A stretch of DNA of 64,000 nucleotides from Aradus depressus (GCA_963662175.1 OY759217.1:8434562-8498561), one strand, 5' to 3'. Positions 11,573 through 24,382 are shown, counted from the first letter of the stretch. Notes: a model not told the origin generated them from the sequence alone. Translations and numbers: made by a program.

Positions 11573-14316
11573 ATAAATGCAAAATAGTATATTATAAACG
11601 GTATCTTTATAATATACAAACAATTTATATAAAATTATTAATACATTTGGCCACTGTAAAATAACAGATGATCCAAAACGGAAAAAAGACAGAAGTTAGT
11701 GGCCAAGTGTGTAAAAACGAACATTTCTAACAAAAATAAATATTTATAAATTTTTTATTGTTGTTTATTGTGTTATTCTATTGTAAATAATATCAACATA
11801 ATTTCATTCTGTGAATAAAATATGTTTTTCTTATAACACGCTTTTATACTATACTTATCGTATTAATGCTAAAAATCTATTGATTTTCAACTAAATCGAC
11901 TGAAAGAGAGAGTTTAAGAGTAACTTACAATTAATTGGTTTAAAAATAAATTGGTTCAGTGAATCACTCATCATTTTTCATTATTTTCATATGAAGTATT
12001 TTCTTTCTCCCTCCCTCTATATTTTCTATCCCCCCCCCCCTCCCCCCCTTTATTGCATGGGTCCCCTTTATTGTAGTTTAATAAGGTTTTTTTTTTTTTT
12101 TTGTTATACTATTCTATTTGTCAATTTTGATTGGTTGTCAAAAAATGATTTACTTAACTATGGGAGAACTGGCAGGAAGAGAGGGAGCCAATTTGGGGGT
12201 GGTTTTGGAAACATTGGACCGAGAAAATTACTTTTAGAAGGGGAGGGGGGGGGGGGGGTGCCGGGAAGTGTGCTGGTGGCTGAAGAAAGAGCTTACATGG
12301 AGGGTCGATAGAGGACCAAACACCGCCTCGTCCCTTCCTGTGGGTATAATTGGGGAGGGTGGAGGGAGTAAGGAGGGGGGGGGGGGGGATGAAGGGGGAG
12401 GGACACATTTAATTTTTTTAATTCAAATTTTATATTTCGATGCACAAGCCCCTAAGAACAACACTTATTCATTCTCAGCCAAATCAGCCAAAGAAGTGAA
12501 TCAATTTAGCAGACATAAGCCTTTCTTACCCTCTGTTAAAAATTAACTGAAAGTTAAGTGTACTAATAGCAGGGCTTAACTGGCACTTGACTAAAATTTT
12601 TTTACTGGTTTTCAATAATGTTTTAAATAAAGTTTAACTGGTTTTAAATAAAGAAATAATTATTTTGAAAAACAGGAAGAGGAAACACATCGTCATGGAA
12701 AAAAGAAATTGAAAAAATTTATTATGAAAAACATTCTTGTAAACAAAAATTAGTTACAGATTTTCTTAAACAATGAGTTTCTTTATGTAAGCATGTATTT
12801 ATGTATGTACGTAAATAATTATGTATGCATTTTACTTTTTTTTTTACAACTCTTTAATGTAAATAAGTGCTATTTTTTATATAAATATAATGTGCTGTTT
12901 TTAAGAAATTGAGTTTTTTAAACCTTTATTCCATTGTAGTTTTGTTCTTTCATTTGTTATTGCGAATGGGGGGTGGGGGGGTTGATTATAACGACCTCTG
13001 GTTTTAACAACCAGATTTTCCTATCCCCTTGGAGGTCGTTATAGACGATTTTGACTGTATACACGTAACAGTTATAAATTGTTGGTTTATTAGCTCCGGT
13101 GGTATATGAATAAGACGTATTTTTTTTTGTCGTTGTGCGCGTCAACTATGATGAGGTGATTAGCGCCTGTTATTTATTTAATCATCACGAGCAAGTCAAT
13201 GTGCCATTTCCATATTAAATATAAATAATATAATATAAATAAATATAAATTTTATCCGTTATATTCAGGCTGGAAACAGCTACCTAACAGAGTGGAATAA
13301 TCGATATTCCTCCATTTTTTATAGACTAAACTTATAAAATTTCTTCAGAATTTGGTTCAGGTCTCAAATCATGCATAATACATTTCTTTGAATAACCCAA
13401 AATTGTTAAGCTCAAAAATTTAATGGAAAATGTTCGAATTTGGATTTTAGAGAAGGTTAAACTGTGGGTTACCTCCTCTGAACTTCCATTCTGTTATGGG
13501 TACGCTACAGTTTTAAACCCCCTCTCCATTGTAAATGCCCTGGTTCAATTTGAAATTTTAAAATTAGTATGCATGTAGCACCACCTGTTGAAGGGTCGAG
13601 TCACTAGGATAGGCCAAATCCCTGCCTAGCTCTCCGACCTTTCTTTCAGAACCCTATCATTGTAGAACCCCATTCGAGTGTTCTCGGTCTACGAGTATTT
13701 AAGTGAATTAAATGCAAGAATGGCTGCCTTAAACGAAGAGGTTAATATAATTGGTATTGTCCTGGAAACAACTTCAAACTTCAGCCTCCACTTATAAATT
13801 ATTTAGCACACATAGTTTTATTTATTTTTTCTTCTAACTTTCCAAGTAAAGTATCTAAGTTATGTTGAAAACAGTTAGCGTTATTATTTCATATGATTTA
13901 TGGACGATTATAGATTAGCGCGATAGTTGGAGCGAGTTTCTTCAGTCAACTATCGGCTAAGTGGGATTCGGCCGGAGGTATGCAGCCATCTCTTTGCACC
14001 GTTATTCCAGTAAATGTGTGGACACTGGCCGACCGTCTCTATCACTTTAGTCAGTGACACATTGGAGAGGTTCATTTGATATTTCAACCTATAAAGTTCA
14101 AGTATCAAACATTAAACGAATGACTGCTAATCAATGAGTTCAGTGATGTGTTTAAGTGTGTTCTCTTTATACGATATATTACTGTAAATAAGCTATTTTG
14201 ATGTACAAAATTGTAGACGTATCCTATTACCATTGTTATACAACATAAATAACATAAATAAATATTATTATTATAAAACCACTGACTTTAATTCCTTAGT
14301 AGAATCTTAAGGTAAC
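11573..14316. other. Spacer with low-complexity tracts, no gene seen
   Basis: Poly-C (about 12031-12050), poly-T (12088-12102) and G-rich tracts (12241-12258, 12376-12388) occur in a stretch with open frames that are purely low-complexity. The 13950-14290 part is less AT-rich and ends in an ATAAATAA-rich tail, possibly a retroelement 3' end, but no protein similarity was seen. Confidence 0.5.
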
Positions 14317-14600
14317 CTGTGGTACGGAACCCGCATACAGCCTCTGTTCCGCCCGACTCTTTGGCGACATCGCCTTGATCAGAGACCCCAATATGAAGCA
14401 ATTTTCTACTCCTCTGCAGTCCGCTCCCCGATTAGTCTCTACTTATGCTAAAGGTGAACTGTGGTACGGAACCCGCATACAGGCTCTGTTCCGCCCGACT
14501 CTTTGGCGACATCGCCCTGATCAGAGACGCCAATATGCAGCAATTTGCCACTCCTCTGCAGTCCGCTCCCCGATTAGCCTCTACTTATGCTAAAAGCCGA
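14317..14600. repeat. 142-bp tandem duplication
   Basis: Two copies (starting at about 14317 and 14459) share GGTACGGAACCCGCATACAG and CTCTTTGGCGACATCGCC, with roughly 5% divergence. Both are open in two frames, but no protein family was recognised. Confidence 0.85.
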
Positions 14601-15640
14601 CAAGGATATAAAATTGCCTCGGAGGAGGCTCATCAAACTGAACTGCTGCTATTACTCCACCCTCAAGTATCTACTCTACAAATACTCAAGAAATGTTAGA
14701 TTTCCTCTCTCATTGACAGACCCGACCGAGAACAATTATTCTGCAAATTGTGTAAAATAATTTTGGCTTCTAGGAGGGGCACTTAGTCCGGTCCAGATGT
14801 TTCGGAGGTTAAAGATCGACAGTTTGGCGAACATTTGATACAAATTTCGCTCAAATGTGAGTAAATTTTTGTTCACCGCTCTTTAGCAACTAAATGAACC
14901 GTTGTAATAAATATATACTATTAGCCCTCAAGAAAAAAAGTATAGTATCGAGTATCGTAGTTATATCGATTTGACAAACATTTTATGGGATATTCCATGT
15001 CTTGGGAATAACATATGTGACAAATAGGTCCTGGAGGGGTATATTTAACCTGTCTTTCTGCTAGTTTAATTATATTCCATTAGGATGGCTCCTGACGAAG
15101 ACAGCCGACATTCTGGCAAACAGGACTTGACCAATAACCGACTAATAACCAGTTTGTCAACTCTGGATATTTACGGTTCTTATTAATTTGGACAACAGAG
15201 AATATGTAATAGCGACCAAAAAAATATCTAATAATTTAAAAAATTAATAATAATAGTAATAAATACAAAAATTAATAATAATAGTAATAAATACAAAAAT
15301 TCTTTGAAGAATCACCGGCAATGTACTCCCCCAGAGCGAATTAATGAACTAAATGTTCAATCTCCTTCTGAAACCAATTTATCGATTTAGTTGAAAATCG
15401 ACAAGTGTCGTCCGTATTATGTCTTGGACACTTCGGCAGTTGTTGGTCTTTTTGAGTTGAGTCGCCCTCTCCTTCTAACATTTTTAACAATCCCTTTGGT
15501 CAATGATTATGGTTACGGTTATGATAATTATAATAAGTATGATATATAATTAATAAATTATTCGTTTGTCTTCTTAAAAATTTTTAGTTGAAGCAGCTTT
15601 GGAGCTAATTAATCGAGTAATGTTCTTGTCCTTCTCCTGG
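14601..15640. other. Spacer, dispersed-repeat and retroelement-end fragments
   Basis: No gene. It holds a degenerate hammerhead-like or retroelement-end segment near 15080-15125 and a dispersed-repeat fragment around 15305-15420 (AATCACCGGCAATGTACT, then AATTAATGAACTAA). Confidence 0.45.
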
Positions 15641-15893
15641 CGATCGACTACACATGGACCCGATCGACTACACATGAACCCGATCGACTAAACATGAACC
15701 CGATTGACTAAACATGGACTCGATCGACTACACATGGACCCGATCGACTAAACATTGACCCGATCGATTACACATGGACCCCGATCGACTTCAACATGGA
15801 CCCGATCGATTACACATGGACCCCGATCGACTAAACATGGACCCGATCGACTACACATGGACCCGATCGACTACACATGAACCCGATCGACTA
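15641..15893. repeat. 20-bp minisatellite, about 12 copies
   Basis: Unit CGATCGACTACACATGGACC with single-base variants; two units carry an extra C. Most units include the palindrome CGATCG. Confidence 0.95.
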
Positions 15894-16863
15894 CTACCTT
15901 CTAGTATTGTCATGGCTCTCGTATTGCCTGGGTTGCTCCGGACCCTCCTCTATCCTAGCCAGTCTCCTCTTTCCTCTCCTTCGTACCAGACTCTCTCTCT
16001 GTACCCTGGAGTACAAGAAACGACGAGCCTTTCTTCCGTTTTCCCTCTCGCTACCAGTTCTGCTAGTTGACTTTCTTCTGCTTCTCCCTTGGCTTCACTC
16101 GTTCCTATGTTCCCTTAGATTCTTCAGTGACTCCCCATTATCGAAACCTGAGCTGGTAGTCAGATTCACGAGTCCATTCATGTGGGAGCTGCCAAGCTTA
16201 ATGAAGACTTCTTTGACCCTCTGACCCCGAGGTTCTTGAGCACGTACTTCTCATTACGTAGGCCTATTTTACAGCCACTCTGCCTTGTTAGCAGTCTACG
16301 GAGATTCCTTTGGATTGCTATCTATCTAATTATTTAGAGAAAATCTATTATTTTAATCAATTAACAGCTATGTAACCAACTTTATTAAAAATGTTTCCTT
16401 TAATAATGGTAAAGTGTCAGACGGCAACCCTATAAATTTCTAGAGCATTCGAACATGGTAACTACGTAAAATGGAACCAACATGGCGGATACATTATAAA
16501 ATGTGTGTTAATTTCTCACACCTTAACTAAAAAAGTGATTGAAATAAATTAAAAATATGTGATATGACTTTCTTATTCCAACCACTTTTTCACAGATCAC
16601 TGTGTCCCTTCCCTCCTTCTTCCCCCTCCCCTTCAAATTAATTTGATCCTGACGTTACTGGGTACATGATGTGTAAACAAGTGGTTGGTATTGGAATTCT
16701 TTTTAAAAAACAATAATTAAAATATATTTTAAAATTAGTTTCTATGAGTTATAATTTATTTATCACTAATATTAATAATTTAGTTATCTGTATCTATACT
16801 TTAGGTAAACTATTCCTTCTGTCAATCAGAATATATAAGGAATGTTAACATAAAGAACATATA
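15894..16863. other. Spacer; copy 1 of a short interspersed repeat at 16555-16680
   Basis: Two overlapping open frames at 15774-16224 are low-complexity (Leu/Ser/Pro) and show no family match. The segment at 16555-16680 (TGACTTTCTTATTCCAACCA ... TTACTGGGTACATGA) recurs at 32580-32715 and 60558-60640. Confidence 0.5.
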
Positions 16864-17178
16864 GGGGCACCAGTAGCTCAGTGGTATGCGTGCTTGCCTT
16901 CTGAGCTCAAGATTGTGGGTTCGAAACCCTGTCGAGGCCCTTAGTTTGTTTTTATCTGGGAGGTAAAATAAACTTAAGAAAGCTGTCCTTCGTTAAGCGA
17001 TGGTCCCGAGCCTGTACTCGTTAAAGACCCCTGTCCTAGGTGAATAAAAATTAAGGATAGGCAAAATTTAGCACTCCCACAGTAGAGTCGGGCTCATGTC
17101 CACCAGAGTGACGAAAGAGCGCTCTGGTAGTAGGCGATATGACCTCGTAGTTAAAGCCCAGGCATGAGTCATAATAAC
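16864..17178 (+). repeat. tRNA-derived SINE copy 4, complete
   Basis: The best-preserved head: A-box TAGCTCAGTGG (about 16874), anticodon-like region, and B-box GGTTCGAAACCC (about 16919). The body contains AGGTAAAATAAACTTAAG and GCGATGGTCCCGAGCC, followed by the GTAGTAGGCGATATGACC block and the tail CCAGGCATGAGTCATAATAA. The two boxes are an internal RNA polymerase III promoter. This copy ends in ATAATAACTAACT rather than clean AACCT units. Confidence 0.92.
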
Positions 17179-17301
17179 TAACTCAAGAATATACATAGTA
17201 TAAAGAATAGAAACTCATGATGAGAATATTTCTCAAAACGTCTCTAATTTAAAAAAAATAATAATAATTGGGAGAATCGTTGCTATGATGATTGTATTGT
17301 A

Positions 17302-17586
17302 ACTGTGACTCACGCCTACTACCAGAGCGTTCTTTCGTCGCTCTGTTGGACATGAGCCCGACTCTACTATGATAGACCTAACTGTTGCCTATCCGGGCTT
17401 AGTTTCCTACAGTAGGTAACTGTCTTTAGTGAGTACCTCACATTGTACAACATCAACAGCTTAATGTCCCATCCGGAAGGACGGTTCAAAGTTTTTCACC
17501 TCCCAGATAAAAAACCTAAGGGCGTTGGTCGGATGTTGAACCCGCGATCTGGAGCTCAGGAGACAAGCACGCTCTGAGCTTCTGGA
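17302..17586 (-). repeat. tRNA-derived SINE copy 5
   Basis: Minus-strand copy, about 285 bp, 120 bp from the preceding plus-strand copy. The two form a loose inverted pair. The tRNA-like head is damaged (GAGCGTGCTTGTCTCCTGAG remains). Confidence 0.85.
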
Positions 17587-17721
17587 AGAGTTTTATTATA
17601 TTTTCTATTATTTATTAAGGTATAAGAAATTAAAAATAAGTTTAATATATTGTGATGTAAAAAAAATTTACACAAAAGGAGATTATTAAAATATTATAAA
17701 ATCTATTATTATATGTATAAA

Positions 17722-17849
17722 AACAGCTGTTAGGAGTGAAGTAACTTAATTAGTGAATAAATACACAAAAATGAACTATTCACATTTTTTCAAAAGGAAA
17801 TGTGAACAACCAATGAATGTAGAACAAAAGACGACAATCAGCTGTTTTA
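17722..17849. mobile_element. MITE-like element, copy 1
   Basis: A 128-bp segment bounded by AACAGCTGTT and CAGCTGTTTT in inverted orientation, containing AGTGAAGTAACTTAA and AATGTGAACAACCAATGA. A second copy at 38774-40018 is in the opposite orientation and interrupted by a Jockey insertion, which confirms the unit. Confidence 0.7.
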
Positions 17850-18485
17850 AATAGTGTGACACAATCTAAGAAGAGATGTGGAGGTGGACAGTCTAGAGAG
17901 AGTTGTTTTTAGGCTTAAGGTAGTGAACCATGTAGAAGAGAAATAACAGTGAAATAGATGCGCAAAGGTACTTTTATTTATTTATATGCTATATGCCCAA
18001 AATAACATTGAATTAAAGAATGGCCACAATATTTAAAAAGAAAAGAGACTAAAGTAGATGCAGAAATTAGTTTGTAAGATTTTTATTGTAAGTAATTTGA
18101 AGATGCCATCTCTTTAGTAAATTTAGAAGAAATCCAAATCAAAAATTTGTTAGTTGAAGTTTTTTTAAAATACGTGCACTTTCTTCAAAATTGCACGACT
18201 TGAACTTTCGATATTTTAGCGCCCTTTTCGGAAATTACTGTAGAAATCAAAATTTAGCAGACCAGTTCCAATGTTTACAGGAAATGTGGTAATATTTATT
18301 ATTATTTATTTCTACATAAATAAATATTATTTATTATTTATTTAACTTTTTTTTTTAACTATCACAATGTTTACATATATAGGGTGCTTTCTCTGTTATA
18401 CACTAAATGGAACATTAACCATTGTATATATTGCCATGTTAACATGTTAAAATGAGACGCCATCTGGCGAAAAATTTGAATATTA

Positions 18486-18531
<46 letters not shown>

Positions 18532-18538
18532 GCCATAC
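17850..18538. other. AT-rich spacer ending in poly-T
   Basis: No gene. A run of about 41 T (18490-18530) immediately precedes the 61-bp satellite array. Confidence 0.7.
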
Positions 18539-21500
18539 AGAAGCGAGACGAAAGGTGAGCAGACGTCTGACCTTCGCGGGACATGACTCTCTTGTTGAGC
18601 TAACTCCACAAAAAGGTGAGCAGACGGCTGACCCTCGCGGGACATGACTCTTGTCGAGCTAACTCCACAAAAAAGTGTGCAGACGTCTGATCCTCGCGGG
18701 ACATGACTCTCTTGTCGAGCTAACTCAACAAAAAGGTGAGCAGACGTCTGACCCTCGCGGGACATGACTCTCTTGTCGAGCTAACTCCACAAAAAGGTGA
18801 GCAGACGTCTGACCCTCGCGGGACATGACTCTCTTGTTGAGCTAACTCCACAAAAAGGTGAGCAGACGTCTGACTCTCGCGGGACATGACTCTCTTGTGG
18901 AGCTAACTCCACAAAAAGGTGAGCAGACGTCTGACCCTCGCGGGACATGACTCTCTTGTCGAGCTAACTCCACAAAAAGGTGAGCAGACGTCTGACCCTC
19001 GCGGGACATGACTCTCTTGTCGAGCTAACTCAACAAAAAGGTGAGCAGACGTCTGACCCTCGCGGGACATGACTCTCTTGTTGAGCTAACTCCACAAAAA
19101 GGTGAGCAGACGTCTGACCCTCGCGGGACATGACTCTTGTCGAGCTAACTCCACAAAAAAGTGAGCAGACGTCTGATCCTCGCGGGACATGACTCTCTTG
19201 TCGAGCTAACTCAACAAAAAGGTGAGCAGACGTCTGACCCTCGCGGGACATGACTCTCTTGTTGAGCTAACTCCACAAAAAGGTGAGCAGACGGCTGACC
19301 CTCGCGGGACATGACTCTTGTCGAGCTAACTCCACAAAAAAGTGAGCAGACGTCTGATCCTCGCAGGACATGACTCTCTTGTCGAGCTAACTCAACAAAA
19401 AGGTGAGCAGACGTCTGACCCTCGCGGGACATGACTCTCTTGTCGAGCTAACTCCACAAAAAGGTGAGCAGACGTCTGACCCTCGCGGGACATGACTCTC
19501 TTGTTGAGCTAACTCCACAAAAAGGTGAGCAGACGTCTGACTCTCGCGGGACATGACTCTCTTGTGGAGCTAACTCCACAAAAAGGTGAGCAGACGTCTG
19601 ACCCTCGCGGGACATGACTCTCTTGTCGAGCTAACTCCACAAAAAGGTGAGCAGACGTCTGACCCTCGCGGGACATGACTCTCTTGTCGAGCTAACTCAA
19701 CAAAAAGGTGAGCAGACGTCTGACCCTCGCGGGACATGACTCTCTTGTTGAGCTAACTCCACAAAAAGGTGAGCAGACGTCTGACCCTCGCGGGACATGA
19801 CTCTCTTGTTGAGCTAACTCAACAAAAAGGTGAGCAGACGTCTGACCCTCGCGGGACATGACTCTCTTGTCGAGCTAACTCCACAAAAAGATGAGCAGAC
19901 GTCTGACACTCGCGGGACATGACTCTCTTGTCGAGCTAACTCAACAAAAAGGTGAGCAGACGTCTGACCCTCGCGGGACATGACTCTCTTGTTGAGCTAA
20001 CTCCACAAAAAGGTGAGCAGACGGCTGACCCTCGCGGGACATGACTCTTGTCGAGCTAACTCCACAAAAAAATGAGCAGACGTCTGATCCTCGCGGGACA
20101 TGACTCTCTTGTCGAGCTAACTCAACAAAAAGGTGAGCAGACGTCTGACCCTCGCGGGACATGACTCTCTTGTCGAGCTAACTCCACAAAAAGGTGAGCA
20201 GACGTCTGACCCTCGCGGGACATGACTCTCTTGTTGAGCTAACTCCACAAAAAGGTGAGCAGACGTCTGACTCTCGCGGGACATGACTCTCTTGTGGAGC
20301 TAACTCCACAAAAAGGTGAGCAGACGTCTGACCCTCGCGGGACATGACTCTCTTGTCGAGCTAACTCCACAAAAAGGTGAGCAGACGTCTGACCCTCGCG
20401 GGACATGACTCTCTTGTCGAGCTAACTCAACAAAAAGGTGAGCAGACGTCTGACCCTCGCGGGACATGACTCTCTTGTTGAGCTAACTCCACAAAAAGGT
20501 GAGCAGACGTCTGACCCTCGCGGGACATGACTCTTGTCGAGCTAACTCCACAAAAAAGTGAGCAGACGTCTGATCCTCGCGGGACATGACTCTCTTGTCG
20601 AGCTAACTCAACAAAAAGGTGAGCAGACGTCTGACCCTCGCGGGACATGACTCTCTTGTTGAGCTAACTCCACAAAAAGGTGAGCAGACGGCTGACCCTC
20701 GCGGGACATGACTCTTGTCGAGCTAACTCCACAAAAAAGTGAGCAGACGTCTGATCCTCGCGGGACATGACTCTCTTGTCGAGCTAACTCAACAAAAAGG
20801 TGAGCAGACGTCTGACCCTCGCGGGACATGACTCTCTTGTCGAGCTAACTCCACAAAAAGGTGAGCAGACGTCTGACCCTCGCGGGACATGACTCTCTTG
20901 TTGAGCTAACTCCACAAAAAGGTGAGCAGACGTCTGACTCTCGCGGGACATGACTCTCTTGTGGAGCTAACTCCACAAAAAGGTGAGCAGACGTCTGACC
21001 CTCGCGGGACATGACTCTCTTGTCGAGCTAACTTCACAAAAAGGTGAGCAGACGTCTGACCCTCGCGGGACATGACTCTCTTGTCGAGCTAACTCAACAA
21101 AAAGGTGAGCAGACGTCTGACCCTCGCGGGACATGACTCTCTTGTTGAGCTAACTCCACAAAAAGGTGAGCAGACGTCTGACCCTCGCGGGACATGACTC
21201 TCTTGTCGAGCTAACTCAACAAAAAGGTGAGCAGACGCCTGACCCTCGCGGGACATGACTCTCTTGTCGAGCTAACTCAACAAAAAGGTGAGCAGACGTC
21301 TGACCCTCGCGGGACATGACTCTCTTGTCGAGCTAACTCAACAATAAGGTGAGCAGACGTCTGACCCTCGCGGGACATGACTCTCTTGTCGACCTAACTC
21401 AACAAAATGGTGAGCAGACGTCTGACCCTCGCGGGACATGACTCTCTTGTCGAGCTAACTCCACAAAAAGGTGAGCAGACGTCTGACCCTCGCGGGACAT

Positions 21501-21652
21501 GACTCTCTTGTCGAGCTAACTCCACAAAAAGGTGAGCAGACGCCTGACACTCGCGGGACATGACTCTCTTGTTGAGCTAACTCCACAAAAAGGTGAGCAG
21601 ACGTCTGACCCTCGCGGGACATGACTCTCTTGTCGAGCTAACTCCACAAAAA
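18539..21652. repeat. 61-bp minisatellite array, about 51 units, with higher-order repeats
   Basis: Consensus begins GGTGAGCAGACGTCTGACCC and ends GAGCTAACTCCACAAAAA; the period is 61 bp, with some units 2 bp shorter (ACTCTTGTCG instead of ACTCTCTTGTCG). Each unit holds the perfect palindrome CAGACGTCTG. A marker variant (TTGTGGAGC) occurs at about 18896, 19563, 20293 and 20960, so blocks of 11-12 units alternate (about 667 and 730 bp) and the array carries a 1397-bp higher-order period. The minus strand lacks stops over long stretches, which creates spurious open frames. Confidence 0.97.
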
Positions 21653-22762
21653 AGTAACAAATCTAATGAATTGTTTTCGTAATGTACTGCAGAATCATTT
21701 TGTGAACACATTCGAAAAGGTTCCATAACTGAACATTGTCAAAGAAAAAAGAGTCAGTGATTAAGTTGCAATGTACTTCACCACACAAAACCTGTCCATC
21801 CTTTGCGCTAAATAGTAGACTTACGTCGGCCTTTCTAAACACTCATACTAAATTTTGTGTAGATAAATTCATTAAGAAGTTATTGAAATTTTTGAATTTT
21901 GCACTCTCCCCTAAACCCCACCTTTTTTTCGGCCGATTTCGTGAAAATTAACAGGTATTGTCCTCATGGGGTTTTGACTTTAAGTATTAGAGTTTTGGTG
22001 TTAAGCCTCCCGGCTATTCCCCCGCATCCCTTTGGCCGATGCTGAAAACTAATAGGTTTCGTCCTTATGCTGCTCTGGATATACATATCGAGTTTCATTC
22101 ATACTATCGGGCACACAGAGAAACTTTTTTTGAAAAAAGCTTGTCGGAAAACATTAATTTCCGGTAAAAACTCAAATTCGAATTTCTGACCGATTACATA
22201 AAATGCCCGTATATTACATACAGGTGGGAAAGTAAAAGTGCAAGATGCACTTCCCCAGTGCGAATTATTCATCGCTCTCACTTTCAAGAAGAAGAAGAAG
22301 AGTTTATTTTAACAGTAAAATTATACAATAAGGTTCCTTAACCATTACCCTTATACACTAAATACAAATCAAAAATAATCAGTTAAATTGCTACTGCTTA
22401 AAAGTAAATTTTAAAAAACTCTTTAAGAAAAAAGAGAAAAAAAAAATATACAAAGTAATTGAAATTAATAGAAAATAAATTAATAAACATTCAAAAACAG
22501 AGATTATAATTTAAAATCGTGAACGGATATTTTTGTGTTTTCCTCCCTGAGTTTTCCCTATTTTCTTTACCAAAACGTTTTGAATTATGTCACATTTAAG
22601 TAAAAAGTTGGTACTAAAATTTATTATGTAGTCCAGTAGGAGCTCAACATTTAGGTGTTCATGGATTTGGAGAATGAAGGTCTCCGATTGGGCTGGATTC
22701 TGTTGGTCTGTAAATATATTCAAGTAAATATGATTAGAAACAAGGTTATGGGTTGCAGAAGA
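21653..22762. other. Spacer with dispersed-repeat fragments
   Basis: No gene. The part at about 21780-22260 holds several phrases of the dispersed family (GGCCGATTTCGTGAAAATTA, GACCGATTACATAAAATG, CATCGCTC). Confidence 0.5.
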
Positions 22763-23186
22763 CTCGAAAGTCTTCCATATCAATACAAATCGCTAGACCA
22801 CATTGCCGCCAGGATCCTAAAGCTGCAGCTACAGATGAGAAGGAGTTAAGAAAGTCTTCCATATCAATACGAATCTCTAGACCACATTGCCGCCAAGATC
22901 CTAAAGCTGCAGTTACAGATGAGAAGGAGTTAAGAAAGTCTTCCATATCAATACGAATCTCTAGACCACATTGCCGCCAGGATCCTAAAGCTGCAGCTAC
23001 AGATGAGAAGGAGTTAAGAAAGTCTTCCATATCAATACGAATCTCTAGACCACATTGCCGCCAGGATCCTAAAGCTGCAGCTACAGATGAGAAGAAGTTA
23101 AGAAAGTCTTCCATATCAATACGAATCTCTAGACCACATTGCCGCCAGGATCCTAAAGCTGCAGCTACAGATGAGAAGGAGTTAAG
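22763..23186. repeat. 84-bp tandem repeat, 5 copies, open on both strands
   Basis: Unit of 84 bp (28 codons) starting AGAAAGTCTTCCATATCAAT and containing CATTGCCGCCAGGATCCTAA; copies are more than 95% identical. Both strands read open across the array (148 aa minus, 151 aa plus) because the unit length is a multiple of three. On the minus strand each unit has a pyrimidine-rich run ending TCTCATCTGTAG, which resembles a splice acceptor. No protein family was recognised, so it is not called as a gene. Confidence 0.95.
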
Positions 23187-23520
23187 CTCCATGTTAAAGA
23201 ATTCATAGAAGCTTTTAGCCTCCCCCCTCTCTAGGTAGGTAGGAAGCCACCCCTGTAAGTAACTTTGTAAGAAATGGGGGGGGGAGGGGGATGGCTCACC
23301 GGGGCCCCCGATCTGTCAGGGATACTGCCTAATCCATCTTCGCCACAGTAAAGTACAGTAAAGTGGCTTCAGTTGTTCCAAGTTATCACTAGGGGGTCAG
23401 ACATAATGATTCCACTTAAGCGTCTTCGAATATAGTTTTGATTTTTCGTTTCGTCTAAACGCTTAATACATTAGTTTCTATGAAACAAAGTGGAAAAGTC
23501 AGGACTAATGGATTTTGATT
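23187..23520. other. Spacer, G-rich tract at about 23275-23292
   Basis: Nothing recognisable other than a G-rich stretch. Confidence 0.6.
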
Positions 23521-23700
23521 GTATACGATACTAGGAACGCTCATTGTCTTGTATACGATACTAGGATGATTCATTGTCCTGTATACGATACTAAGAAGAC
23601 TCATTATCTTGTATACGATACTAGGATGACTCATTGTCTTGTATACGATACTAGGAAGACTCATTGTCTTGTGTACAATACTAGGAAGACTCATTGTACT
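23521..23700. repeat. 30-bp minisatellite, 6 copies
   Basis: Unit GTATACGATACTAGGAAGAC plus TCATTGTCTT, exact 30-bp period with few substitutions. Confidence 0.95.
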
Positions 23701-24382
23701 AAATTACTTTCCCTGAAACTGACAAGAAAAAAGGTATTAAATTTATCTGAACTATAATTCGTAGGGAATTCAATAGATTGATTCAGCTTTTACCTGAAAA
23801 TAATAATTTTAATTTTTTTTTGAATTGGTGATTTTAATAGCAGGGCTGGCTGTAGGCAAAAATAATCTAAAAAGAGTTCACAATCTCTCTGTGCGGTTGG
23901 CAATCTGAGCAGAGAATCTAAAGACGGTTGCATAAATGCGAAAGGTACCAAACTTTTTATTTTAAATTGCATTGAAAGTAGGCTATCTGTAATAAAACAT
24001 AGTTTTTATTTCCTACGTATGAATCAAAATGCACTATGTCAGATGACATGAAAAGCTGCATGTCATAGCCAGTTCATTGCTACCTTCAATCCTTCAATTA
24101 TAAATTTTTATCTGTATATAGTTCTGATATAATATAAATTTACTCTCTATACAAGTACCGTAAAAATTTATTAAATTAATATAAAACCCCTTTCTCTTGG
24201 CTCATTCAGCTCGTTTGGCTTGAAATCAACAGGTGCCGAGCATATGAGCTTCTGGATACACATATATAATTTGGGTCGATTTTGAGTTATACACTTTCAG
24301 AATGTGAGGAGGAATGTTAAGTAATTCGAAATTCTTTTTTCTCATAGTTATCCCCCGTCTTATCCCTCATTATCGTATAAAT
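23701..24382. other. AT-rich spacer
   Basis: No gene. A dispersed-repeat fragment lies at about 24190-24360. Confidence 0.5.

Noticed and set aside
11991..12546. Open frames through poly-C and poly-G tracts
   Set aside because: Driven by homopolymer runs; proline and glycine runs with no domain.
15774..16224. Overlapping frames of 98 and 115 codons
   Set aside because: The first is encoded partly by the 20-bp minisatellite and the second is Leu/Ser-rich low complexity; no family match.
16864..16940. A functional tRNA gene
   Set aside because: The A- and B-box match belongs to the head of a SINE that recurs with the same body; cloverleaf stems are degenerate and the 3' continuation is SINE body.
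18439..20829. Repeated 73- and 108-codon minus-strand frames (SREGQTSAHLFVELA-type) in the satellite
   Set aside because: The 61-bp unit happens to lack stops on that strand; unit length is not a multiple of three, short units shift the frame, and the peptide has no known domain.
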